Of a stretch of DNA of 64,000 nt, positions 1 to 7,829 are shown one piece after another. Positions within the stretch are counted from its first letter, which is position 1, and every line of letters starts with the position of its first letter. Below the pieces are notes generated by a model that made no database searches, had not been told where the DNA came from, and worked only from the letters and a program-made list of their open reading frames with translations. Made by a program: the position numbers and the translations under genes. Source of the stretch: Virgibacillus dokdonensis (GTDB taxonomy: Bacteria; Bacillota; Bacilli; Bacillales; Amphibacillaceae); NCBI RefSeq assembly GCF_900166595.1, contig NZ_LT745763.1:3347333-3411332 (forward strand), written 5' to 3'.

Positions 1-10
1 TGTCAATCCC

Positions 11-1423
11 CTATATTTTCATTACTTGGAATTGGTTCTGTAAGACTGGCCAATTTTGGGCAAACGGGATCCCTAACACCCAAAACATAGCGCCTCTTAA
101 ATCGTAATTAGCTATTCGTTCGTATTTCGCCTTTATGCTGCGAGCATCTTCAAACCAAACCTCATGCCTCTGCCCATTGTCATCTGTATAAAGAAAATTT
201 GGCGCTTGATAAATTTCATCATATTGAATAGCTTCTTTATAAGTGAAAGCTAAATCGACAGCTTCCTGTGTGTTAATTGTTCTAGCACGGGTTCCTTCTT
301 GCCAAGGTATCTTCCAATCTCTTCCGTATAAAGGGATTCCCATCATTATTTTTTCTTTTGGTATGACAGTAACTGCATAATCCAATACTTTTTCGACTTC
401 ATTAATAGGCGCAATGGCCAGTGGCCTGCCTCCCGCCCATCCCCATTCATACGTCATCAAATTAATAAAATCGACTACTTTTCCTTGTGCTTCATAATCA
501 TGTGCTTCATATAGTAATCCCTGTTGGTCACTACTCGTTTTTGGTGCCACTGCTGTTGTTACCAGATATCCTTGAGGATGCAAACGACGAACCATTCGTT
601 TTAAAAATTCCGTATACCGATCTCGGTCTTCCGGATATACATATTCAAAATTAATATTTATGCCTCTATATCCCTTATCATTCATAATAGTTAACGCGTT
701 TGTAATTACTTTATCCTGTAACTGGACATCTCGTAAAATAGCTGCTGCTGTATCTGAATCAAATTCCCCTGCTTTAATATTACTTAATACAAGTAATGGT
801 GCTACATTCATTTCCTTTGCCGCTTCTAAAATGCGTTCATCAGGTAAAGAAGTTAAACTTCCATCTGGATTTACTTGATATGAAAATGGGTTTACATATG
901 TCAGCAATCGACCATTCATTAACATATCTTGCTTTCCTTGCTGGTCTAATTGGATAGTATAGGCACATACTTGTTTTTTAGGCTTTGCTGGAAAAGGAAT
1001 TCGTATAATAGTACCTGGATAGATGATAGATGGTTGAACAAGGAAATTCACCTGCAAAATTTCTGCTGTTGTTACACCAAATCTGTGTGCAAGCTGCCAA
1101 ATAGAGTCGCCAGGCTCAACAAGGTAGAGAAAATAAGGCAAGGATAACAATTGCCCCTCATATATAATAGAAGTTTCTGTAAGGTTGTTAACAGCTGCCA
1201 GATCAGCTAATGCAACATGGTAATTCTTTGCAATCTGAGCTAATGTATCCCCTGTTTGTACAACGTATTCTTTTGTTGGATTTGGTATGACCAAGCTTTG
1301 TCCAACGACGAGCTTATCTGCATCTGGTAATTGATTAAGTGTACGTATTTGTTGTACATTTAATCCATAGCGTTGCGCTATTTTCCAAAGTGTATCTCCT
1401 TGATTTACCACATATACTCCCAT
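11..1423 (-). CDS. Spore cortex-lytic / germination glycosidase, three LysM + GH18 (YaaH/SleL family)
   Basis: A 470-residue protein with three N-terminal LysM repeats (about residues 3-47, 52-96 and 98-143), each carrying the GDT/GDS-hxxIA pattern, followed by a GH18 glycosidase domain (about 155-460). The family hydrolyses peptidoglycan fragments of the spore cortex during germination, and LysM anchors the enzyme to cortex or coat. YaaH/SleL usually has two LysM repeats; here there are three. The GH18 motif around residues 254-260 reads GININFE: the catalytic Glu (E260) is present, but the Asp normally two residues before it is Asn (N258). ATG start preceded by GGAGAG. No signal peptide, as is usual for enzymes packed into spores from the mother cell. 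Family assignment is firm; activity is uncertain because of the Asn. Confidence 0.9.
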   Translation of the reverse strand: MGVYVVNQGDTLWKIAQRYGLNVQQIRTLNQLPDADKLVVGQSLVIPNPTKEYVVQTGDTLAQIAKNYHVALADLAAVNNLTETSIIYEGQLLSLPYFLYLVEPGDSIWQLAHRFGVTTAEILQVNFLVQPSIIYPGTIIRIPFPAKPKKQVCAYTIQLDQQGKQDMLMNGRLLTYVNPFSYQVNPDGSLTSLPDERILEAAKEMNVAPLLVLSNIKAGEFDSDTAAAILRDVQLQDKVITNALTIMNDKGYRGININFEYVYPEDRDRYTEFLKRMVRRLHPQGYLVTTAVAPKTSSDQQGLLYEAHDYEAQGKVVDFINLMTYEWGWAGGRPLAIAPINEVEKVLDYAVTVIPKEKIMMGIPLYGRDWKIPWQEGTRARTINTQEAVDLAFTYKEAIQYDEIYQAPNFLYTDDNGQRHEVWFEDARSIKAKYERIANYDLRGAMFWVLGIPFAQNWPVLQNQFQVMKI

Positions 1424-1810
1424 ACATCATCTCTCCATTTATTTGCTCTTCCTATAGCCTATTCCATCCATGTTTGTCCTGTTCGTAAACTCTGACCAAT
1501 TACAGCCCTTGCGAATTACTGCTGCTATAAGAATTAAGTTAAAGCGCATTCATGACGGCTTCTTTTAGGCAGTTTATCGGAGTTAATAATTTTATATATT
1601 TTGTAAACGAACCGTATAGCATCCTTCATCTTAGTCATATTGTTAAGCTGTCCCATTTTGATAAGCATTCAACGTCAGTTCTAACGCTTTTCCGTAAGGT
1701 GTTCTCGGCAATGCGCCTACTCTTTCTTCATACTTTTCTCCATTTAATATTACAGGGTGTTGATTTTAAAAACATTCGTATTGAACATATTCGACGCAAA
1801 AAAGCCTGAT
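1424..1810. other. Intergenic, possible decayed coding remnant
   Basis: No intact gene is seen. On the - strand, 1643-1765 encodes 40 residues ending at a TAA (containing YEERVGALPRTPYGKALEL) that look protein-like, but the frame is closed by a stop just upstream and has no start or SD. It may be the tail of a decayed gene; I cannot name it. Confidence 0.3.
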
Positions 1811-2323
1811 CTAACAAGGAGACCAAACAATTTTTCCATTTTCTTCTTTATGATTAATACTTACGTCAAAATAGTGCTTGGCGTAAAAATGTTTCAACCG
1901 CTCCACATGATCAAAGTCGCGTTTAACGATATCACCAGTAATATAATGTTTATTTTCATCATAAGCAAGCTCTTTTAAATGGTTCATTAATACAGAACCG
2001 TAGCCTTTATTTTCTTCCCCTTTAATATCAGTAATGTGAAGGGTATTTTCTAGTTTATATTCAGCTTCAATAGCTGAATCCCATTTCCCGAGAAATGGCT
2101 TTGTGCATTCATGAAGCATCATTTGAATCGAATTTGCTTTTCGAATTGCATAGATGATGACCCAGTTAGCCTCTTTTGTTTGATCAATACTAACAATATA
2201 TGCTTGTTTGGCAATTTCTTTTACATTTTGTTGCATACGAAAGACTTGTACTTCCAATGTATTTAGTTCTTCCTCTAATTCTTGCTTACTTTTTTCGCTT
2301 GCTATAAAAGCAGAAACTTGCAT
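1811..2323 (-). CDS. GNAT-family N-acetyltransferase
   Basis: 170 residues. The C-terminal half has GNAT features: a strand with hydrophobic pattern (NTLHITDIKG), then a Gly-rich acetyl-CoA loop (ENKGYGSVLMNHLKELA, about 100-117), then the DHVERLKHFYAKHYFDV segment typical of the last helix and strand. The N-terminal 40 residues form a probable coiled coil (KQELEEELNTLEVQVFRMQQNVKEIA). The substrate cannot be predicted. ATG preceded by AGGTGATA. It stands alone between yaaH-like and a divergent chemotaxis receptor. Confidence 0.75.
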   Translation of the reverse strand: MQVSAFIASEKSKQELEEELNTLEVQVFRMQQNVKEIAKQAYIVSIDQTKEANWVIIYAIRKANSIQMMLHECTKPFLGKWDSAIEAEYKLENTLHITDIKGEENKGYGSVLMNHLKELAYDENKHYITGDIVKRDFDHVERLKHFYAKHYFDVSINHKEENGKIVWSPC

Positions 2324-2829
2324 TCTATCACCTACATTCTTTTAATTACGCACACAATTTGACATTTTACATGAGAATGGCTTTTTAACGCAAATGGTAG
2401 CATTGTTTGTTAGTTATTTAAGTAGCGAGAAGTTCTCCACTAACTTTGTTTCAATAATTTATAAGGGCCATTTTAATGCAAATCGCACAGCTTAGCTTGA
2501 ACCTTTTTACTAACCTATTGTAAAAAAATTTGCACTAATAGCTTTAATTCTATTCGAATTTAGTCGATATCTTAAAAAAGGTAGCATTATTTATAATGAT
2601 AGAAATATTCTTTTCATCTTTTCAAAAGAACATCGTGAAATTTCTTATATTTTGTAATTCATACTGCACCAAGACTTTTTACAGGTTACTAATCATATGA
2701 AGCAAAACTAAGAATTTGACAATAAGTCTTAATTCTTTGAACAAAGGAGCGAGGTATTCGTTTATTATTGTAACGAATCAAATGAGTCAACGGGGCTAAA
2801 GGAATCATGCTAAAACAGGGGGGGATTCT
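2324..2829. other. Intergenic between divergent GNAT and chemoreceptor genes
   Basis: AT-rich, with no gene. It contains a candidate SigD promoter for the receptor (2544-2570, listed separately) and otherwise only the usual upstream region. Confidence 0.6.
2544..2570 (+). promoter_or_regulatory. Candidate SigD-type promoter for the chemoreceptor
   Basis: GTCGATAT at 2563-2570 matches seven of eight positions of the SigD -10 consensus GCCGATAT. The four bases fifteen upstream are TTAA (consensus TAAA). Chemoreceptor genes of Bacillus are commonly SigD-dependent. It would give a leader of about 250 nt, which is long, so this is tentative. Confidence 0.35.
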
Positions 2830-4590
2830 ATGAAAAACAAAAAAGTCCATACAAAGGAAAAAAAGCAAAAGAACTGGAGAAAAAAAGTCGTTTTTGCTTG
2901 GGGAAATCTACGCATTCATAAAAAATATTTATCGGTTTTCTTTTTAACAATTGCTTTAATGCTTACTTCTTCTATCATTGTATATGTGCAGTTAAAAGGA
3001 GGACAACAAGATATTCATAGAGTGAATGAACTACAGGAACAAACAGACCAAATTTCCCAATTAGCAATCATTATTCAGGCGAAAGATGTACAATCCGCCG
3101 ACTATTTAATTACTGGGAATGATAAATATTTTACTAATTTCGAAGCCTATCAAAAGGAATTCGAGCAAGTTGCCCAACAATTAAATAAAACGATGGATGA
3201 TAAAAGTCAGAAAGCTATTCTTAACGATATTGTCGATAAAAACGAGTCCATCGATAAAGCATTTATGGAGCGGATGGTAACCTCTGTCGAAGAAGGAAGA
3301 GAACAATTCGCTAACACTATTCGTCACTATTCGGGAGGATTGCGAGAAGACACACTGACACTTGTCAATAATCTTCTCGATCAAACGCAACAACAACAAG
3401 CTAGAGCCATTGCTGAAACAGAAAACAGCTCAAACAGGAGTGTATACATACTAGCATTCTCCAATCTATTATCGCTAGCTATCGGTATACCACTAATGAT
3501 TATGATTAGCCGTGGCATTACTTCCAGATTGCAAAGCATTGTTCACACTACAAAAGATATAGCAAATGGAAATTTGCATATACAACAGGAAGAGACTAAA
3601 TCGAAGGATGAAATTGGACAACTAGCTCAAGCTGTACATAGGATGCGAGATCGAATACGAACAATTATTCAGAGCGTCCAAAGCGTTTCTTCCTCTGTAT
3701 CTGCACAAAGTGAGCAATTAACGAAATCAGCTAGTGAAGTGAAAGAAAGTAACCATCAAATCGCTACAACGATGGAAGAATTAGCTAGCGGTACAGAAAT
3801 GCAAGCAACAGGCGCAAGTGAACTATCTGACAATATGAATCACTTCGTTGATAATGTACACATTTCTGAACAAAGAGGAAGCGAAGTAATGACAGATGCT
3901 AGCGAAGTGCGAAAATGGACGACAGAAAGTTCTACCTTCATGCAACAATCTGTCCAGCAAATGAACCAGATTGACACCATTGTAGAAGAAGCAGTAACGC
4001 AAGTAAAAGGCTTGGATAATCAGTCAAGTCAAATATCCAAACTTGTGAAAGTCATACGAGATATTGCAGAACAGACGAATTTGCTCTCGTTAAATGCCGC
4101 CATTGAAGCTGCAAGAGCTGGTGAACATGGTAGAGGTTTTGCCGTAGTAGCAGATGAAGTTCGAAAGCTTTCAGAACAAGTTGCGCAATCTGTCGGTGAA
4201 ATTACTACCATCGTGCAGCGGATTCAATCGGAGACAAGCGACGTCGTTTCTTCTTTAAATCGAGGTTATGATGAAGTAAAAAACGGAAAGCAACAGATTG
4301 AAGATACAGGAGCTAACTTCCAACAAATGAATAATGCGATAACGGGTATGATTGAAAAAATGCAAGCTATTACCATGAAACTAAAAGAGAATACAGAAAC
4401 AAGTAAAGATATGGAGCAACTCGTTAAAGAAATGGCTTCTATCTCACAGGAATCAGCAGCTGGAGTAGAAGAAGTTGCTGCTTCTACCGAAGAGACAACT
4501 GGTACTATGGAGCAAGTTTCGCACAATATTGAAGAATTAGCAGAATTAGCTAGAGACCTTCATAAACAAGTGAATGTCTTTAAGCTTTGA
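2830..4590 (+). CDS. Methyl-accepting chemotaxis protein
   Basis: 586 residues. A basic N-terminus is followed by TM1 (about 33-53), an extracellular four-helix-type sensor of about 150 residues, TM2 (about 203-226), a HAMP linker and a long cytoplasmic coiled-coil signalling domain. The signalling tip that contacts CheA/CheW is clear around residue 412 onward ([20 protein letters not shown], then [18 protein letters not shown]). It would sense an unknown ligand and control flagellar rotation through the chemotaxis phosphorelay. Strong SD (GGGGGG) before ATG. Single gene with its own upstream region; the IS256 element inserted just downstream. Confidence 0.92.
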   Translation: MKNKKVHTKEKKQKNWRKKVVFAWGNLRIHKKYLSVFFLTIALMLTSSIIVYVQLKGGQQDIHRVNELQEQTDQISQLAIIIQAKDVQSADYLITGNDKYFTNFEAYQKEFEQVAQQLNKTMDDKSQKAILNDIVDKNESIDKAFMERMVTSVEEGREQFANTIRHYSGGLREDTLTLVNNLLDQTQQQQARAIAETENSSNRSVYILAFSNLLSLAIGIPLMIMISRGITSRLQSIVHTTKDIANGNLHIQQEETKSKDEIGQLAQAVHRMRDRIRTIIQSVQSVSSSVSAQSEQLTKSASEVKESNHQIATTMEELASGTEMQATGASELSDNMNHFVDNVHISEQRGSEVMTDASEVRKWTTESSTFMQQSVQQMNQIDTIVEEAVTQVKGLDNQSSQISKLVKVIRDIAEQTNLLSLNAAIEAARAGEHGRGFAVVADEVRKLSEQVAQSVGEITTIVQRIQSETSDVVSSLNRGYDEVKNGKQQIEDTGANFQQMNNAITGMIEKMQAITMKLKENTETSKDMEQLVKEMASISQESAAGVEEVAASTEETTGTMEQVSHNIEELAELARDLHKQVNVFKL

Positions 4591-4800
4591 AACTGGAGAA
4601 CAAAACAAATCGTTATACCTACAAACTTTATAATATATCATTTTCTATTCCATTCTATAGTCGCATGTAGCTCTGAGAAAAAAACCATTGCTTATTCGTC
4701 TATGTAAATTTAAGAAGTTTTAATGATAGCTTATTTATTCGATGAAGTGTTGCTTTAAAAAGCATATCATATATATTGTTTACTTATTTGCTAGTTGCCT

Positions 4801-4808
4801 TATCTCTA
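4801..4808. repeat. 8-bp target-site duplication, left copy
   Basis: TATCTCTA at 4801-4808 is repeated exactly at 6402-6409. The two copies bracket the IS256 element and fix its ends. IS256-family elements create 8-9 bp duplications. Confidence 0.85.
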
Positions 4809-4927
4809 GAGAGTGTAAAATATTTTGTGTAAATAGAAATACCAATTAAACAAGTTCATAGAAAAAGGAAGACCCTTTTTGTAGAATAAAGTTAGCACAC
4901 AAAATTCACAGAAAAGAGGTCTTCCCT

Positions 4928-6121
4928 ATGAACCATCTTACTACAGATTTAATTGAAGCACTAGCAAAAAAACAAGATATTGAAGAAGTTTTTCGCCGTC
5001 ATCTAGAAGAAGCTATTAACCAATTACTAAAGCATGAATTAACTGTATTTCTGGATTACGAACCGTATGAACGCAAGGGAGTTCATTCAGGTAACTCTCG
5101 TAATGGGTTTTATGACCGTACTTTTAAGACGGAGTACGGTGAGCTACAACTTCGTATACCAAGGGATAGGAACGGAGAATTTCAACAACAAACAGTGGCT
5201 CCATATAAGCGTTCTAATGACACGCTGGAACAGTTTGTTATTCACCTTTATGAAAAGGGAATCACAACAGATGAAATCGCACATCTAATCGAACGAATGT
5301 ACGGACATCATTACACCAAACAGACCGTATCTAACTTAACAAAATTGGTAGCAGAAGATGTACAAGCATTTCATGAACGTAAATTAGAAAACCGTTACGC
5401 ATGCATTTACTTAGATGCTACTCAAATCCCTATCCGTCGTAACACGGTAGAGAAAGAGTCTGTATATATTGCAATTGGGATCACGGAAGACGGCATAAAA
5501 GAAGTATTAGACTTTACTATTGCACCAACAGAATCCGCACACGTATGGGAAGAATTGATGCAGGAACTATATCAGCGTGGTGTTGCAGACGTTCTGCTCT
5601 TCATCTCAGACGGTCTAACTGGCATGACAGATGCTATTCACCGTGTCTATCCTAAAGCAAAGCATCAGGTGTGCTGTGTCCATGTTGCCCGCAATATTGC
5701 TAAGAAGGTTCGTGTCAAAGACCGTGCAGAGATACTTAGTGACTTTAAAACGGTTTATCATGCCATAGACAAAAAAGAAGCCCTACAAGCGTTAGAACAG
5801 TTTCAAAGCAAATGGGAAAAGACATATCCACGTGTCATTGACGCAGTTGTAAAAAATGAACAATTATTAACATTTTATGAGTTCCCTGCCTCTATTCGAC
5901 GGAGTATCTATTCGACAAATTTAATTGAAGCCTTCAATAAAGAAATAAAGAGATACGTCAAACGAAAAGAGCAGTTTCCAAACAAGGAGGCTTTAGAACG
6001 TTTTCTTGTCACGCGATTTCTAGAGTATAATCATAAATTCAGCATGCGCTGCCATCGAGGCTTTGATCAGGCAAAATCTGAATTAGTTGCCTTGTTCGAA
6101 TCTCTGGAAAATGGGACTTAG
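4928..6121 (+). CDS. IS256-family (mutator-type) transposase
   Basis: 397 residues, full length for the family. The DDE triad can be placed: D163 (YLDATQIP), D228 (FISDGLTGM) and E334 (STNLIEAFNKEIKR). The CCVHVARN segment after the second Asp is also typical. It cuts and joins the element ends. ATG preceded by GAAAAGAGG; probably transcribed from a promoter within or near the left inverted repeat. The stop codon at 6119-6121 abuts the first helix strand of the downstream RNA-like module. Confidence 0.95.
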   Translation: MNHLTTDLIEALAKKQDIEEVFRRHLEEAINQLLKHELTVFLDYEPYERKGVHSGNSRNGFYDRTFKTEYGELQLRIPRDRNGEFQQQTVAPYKRSNDTLEQFVIHLYEKGITTDEIAHLIERMYGHHYTKQTVSNLTKLVAEDVQAFHERKLENRYACIYLDATQIPIRRNTVEKESVYIAIGITEDGIKEVLDFTIAPTESAHVWEELMQELYQRGVADVLLFISDGLTGMTDAIHRVYPKAKHQVCCVHVARNIAKKVRVKDRAEILSDFKTVYHAIDKKEALQALEQFQSKWEKTYPRVIDAVVKNEQLLTFYEFPASIRRSIYSTNLIEAFNKEIKRYVKRKEQFPNKEALERFLVTRFLEYNHKFSMRCHRGFDQAKSELVALFESLENGT

Positions 6122-6330
6122 AACCCGCCATCCTTGACCTTGTTTACGGTCGTGGTGTATATCTACTGGCGGGTGCAGAAAATATAGCCACATAAGGCTC
6201 CACCCGCTTTTTTATGGTACCACGACCGTACTCTTCTATACTCTCGCTGGCAGGGTCCCCTATGCCCAACACAGCGAATCACAAAGAAGAGGCACAAGGT
6301 CAAGGACAAGCAGCTAACGCTGTGGCTATA
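6121..6330 (+). ncRNA. Structured RNA-like module inside the IS256 element (copy 1)
   Basis: Helices read directly: A 6132-6142/6295-6305 (11 bp, perfect); B 6145-6156/6219-6230 (12 bp, perfect); C 6169-6175/6201-6207 (7 bp); D 6186-6189/6196-6199; G 6231-6237/6285-6291 (7 bp); E 6244-6249/6272-6277 (6 bp), with GGGTCCCC in its loop; F 6311-6314/6319-6322 closed by TAAC. Helix A encloses two arms (B-C-D and G-E); F follows as a 3' hairpin. A second pairing, 6123-6130/6167-6174 (8 bp), competes with C and would cross A as a pseudoknot. The same architecture recurs on the - strand at 33182-33385 in an IS30 element. Sense of the transposase. RNA function is inferred from structure and conservation; transcription is not shown. 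Confidence 0.75.
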
Positions 6331-6401
6331 GAGATTTCCTGATTATTTATTCAGAGTTAACATCTACAAAAGGGGATTTACACAAAATTATTGACACACC
6401 C

Positions 6402-6409
6402 TATCTCTA
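6402..6409. repeat. 8-bp target-site duplication, right copy
   Basis: TATCTCTA, identical to 4801-4808, directly outside the right inverted repeat of the IS256 element. Confidence 0.85.
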
Positions 6410-6590
6410 CTTTATATTTTATCTATTTAAAAGCAGAGGTAAGGCATAGCACTTTATATGTTTACGAGTTTTTGATCGACACAAGCATTTTCTATTTCTT
6501 TTATCCATTTAGATATGAAGTCCTTTTTCATACAATTTATGTGACCTAAAATAAATGAACAAAACCGCACCTTATTTTATCTGATAATTA

Positions 6591-6619
6591 TTTACTTTCC
6601 GATAAAAAGATGATAAGAT
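6591..6619 (+). promoter_or_regulatory. SigA-type promoter of the secreted-protein/ABC unit
   Basis: TTTACT (6591-6596), a 17-bp spacer, TAAGAT (6614-6619), about 37 bp before the TTG start at 6657. Good spacing and close to consensus. Confidence 0.6.
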
Positions 6620-6656
6620 CTACTTGAAAACAAATATTTAAGAGGAGAAAATTAAA

Positions 6657-7088
6657 TTGAAAGGAAAATTCAAATCGTTAGCAATTGGTACAACCTTAGC
6701 AACAGCACTAGTATTAGGGCTTTCATCACCAGCACATGCACAAGTAAATGCATCTCCGCAAGTACAATCAACTTCTCCAACAAGTGACGTTACACCTTTT
6801 GCGTACCCTACAAAAATAGGTATGAAAGCTCCATCAACTATTTACGGCATGAACGCTACAACAACCATTCGCTTAAGCTTCTCCGGGGATAGAGCAGGAG
6901 GAAAATATAGGTATTACCTAAATGCAGGGAATGGAAATAAAAGGAATGGCTCTACAGCTGCAACAACTGTCGCTTTTCCTGAGAGTTATTATCTAGGATC
7001 GAAAGATTATGCTGTTTATTCCCTCTTTGCATCCGTTACTGGTTATAGCCATGATAGTACAAGCCGTACCATGAGACATTATCGCTAA
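6657..7088 (+). CDS. Small secreted protein, unknown function, next to ABC exporter genes
   Basis: 143 residues, TTG start with a strong SD (AAGAGGAG). Residues 1-29 are a classic Sec signal peptide (basic start, hydrophobic core LATALVLGL, cleavage after SSPAHA). The predicted mature part, about 114 residues, has no Cys, is rich in Ser, Thr, Tyr and Gly, and ends in RTMRHYR. The following ABC ATPase and large FtsX-type permease run in the same direction. That order (secreted peptide, ATPase, large membrane protein) resembles lactococcin-972-type bacteriocin loci. Sequence similarity to that family is at best weak by eye, so a toxin role is only a suggestion. Confidence 0.65.
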   Translation: MKGKFKSLAIGTTLATALVLGLSSPAHAQVNASPQVQSTSPTSDVTPFAYPTKIGMKAPSTIYGMNATTTIRLSFSGDRAGGKYRYYLNAGNGNKRNGSTAATTVAFPESYYLGSKDYAVYSLFASVTGYSHDSTSRTMRHYR

Positions 7089-7110
7089 ACACACCCGAAA
7101 AACGGAAGGA

Positions 7111-7137
7111 AGCAGCAACTGGTTATCCGTTGCTGCT
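7111..7137 (+). terminator. Intercistronic hairpin, possible partial terminator
   Basis: AGCAGCAAC (7111-7119) pairs perfectly with GTTGCTGCT (7129-7137), with a 9-nt loop. There is no U-run after it. Placed between the secreted protein and the ABC ATPase, it could lower downstream expression or protect the upstream mRNA end. Confidence 0.45.
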
Positions 7138-7160
7138 TATTCGCATAGGAGTTGATAGAT

Positions 7161-7829
7161 TTGATCGCAATAGAAAACGTCTGTGTATCCTATACTCATC
7201 TGGAAACAGCTATTTTACAAAATGTTCATTTACATATTTCATCTGGTGAATGGGTGTCGGTTGTTGGGCCTTCTGGCTCTGGGAAGACATCTTTGTTAAA
7301 AGTTATCGCTGGTTCATTAAAAAATATGGAAGGGCATGTCACTATAAACGATACCCCCATTTATACGTTGCCGACCAATGAACGACATGCTTTTTTACGT
7401 AATAAAGTAGCTACAGTATACCAACAATTTCGCTTATTACCACAATTTTCCGTCTTAGAAAATGTCATGTTGCCATTATTACCATATCAAAAACGAAAAC
7501 ATCTTAAAGATAAGGCAATACAGTTAATTGACGAAATCGGGTTACACCACCGGATAACCCATTTTCCCCATCAGTTATCTGGGGGTGAACAGCAACGGGT
7601 TGCTTTTGCGAGAGCACTGTTGTCAGAACCGACTATACTACTATGCGATGAACCAACAGGCAATTTGGACAGCGCAAATCGGGATATTATTATACAGTTA
7701 TTAAAACAAATCCATGCCAAAGGAAAAACAATTATACTAGCTACGCATGACCCGATTGTTGCCGAACAAGCAGATCGTACTATAACCATTCAAGACGGAG
7801 TAATCCATGAAGGGGAAGTTGTGGAATGA
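7161..7829 (+). CDS. ABC transporter ATP-binding protein (MacB/LolD-like)
   Basis: About 222 residues. Walker A GPSGSGKTS, Q-loop (TVYQQFRLLPQ), signature LSGGEQQRVAFARAL, Walker B ILLCDEPTGNLD and H-loop ATHD are all intact. The ATPNLD-type signature and small size place it with ATPases that drive FtsX/MacB permeases. I prefer the TTG at 7161, which lies nine bases after AGGAG, over an in-frame TTG at 7152 that touches the SD. Its stop overlaps the permease start (ATGA at 7826-7829), so the two are translationally coupled and form one transporter. Confidence 0.9.
   Translation: MIAIENVCVSYTHLETAILQNVHLHISSGEWVSVVGPSGSGKTSLLKVIAGSLKNMEGHVTINDTPIYTLPTNERHAFLRNKVATVYQQFRLLPQFSVLENVMLPLLPYQKRKHLKDKAIQLIDEIGLHHRITHFPHQLSGGEQQRVAFARALLSEPTILLCDEPTGNLDSANRDIIIQLLKQIHAKGKTIILATHDPIVAEQADRTITIQDGVIHEGEVVE

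Larger units (their letters stand above)
4809..6401 (+). mobile_element. IS256-family insertion sequence, complete, 1593 bp, with 3' RNA-like module
   Basis: The ends are 26-bp imperfect inverted repeats, 4809-4834 against the complement of 6376-6401; the inner TTTTGTGTAAAT is identical. Flanked by the direct repeat TATCTCTA. It contains one transposase (4928-6121) and, unusually, 280 bp of GC-rich non-coding DNA between the transposase stop and the right end. That stretch holds the structured module described at 6121-6330. At 1593 bp it is longer than the usual 1.3-1.5 kb of the family because of this module. It looks intact and recent, since the duplication is perfect. Confidence 0.9.

Noticed and set aside
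6121..6330. Group I or group II intron, or IscB/TnpB-type guide RNA
   Set aside because: No intron core motifs were recognised, and no HNH or RuvC-type nuclease gene lies in either element.
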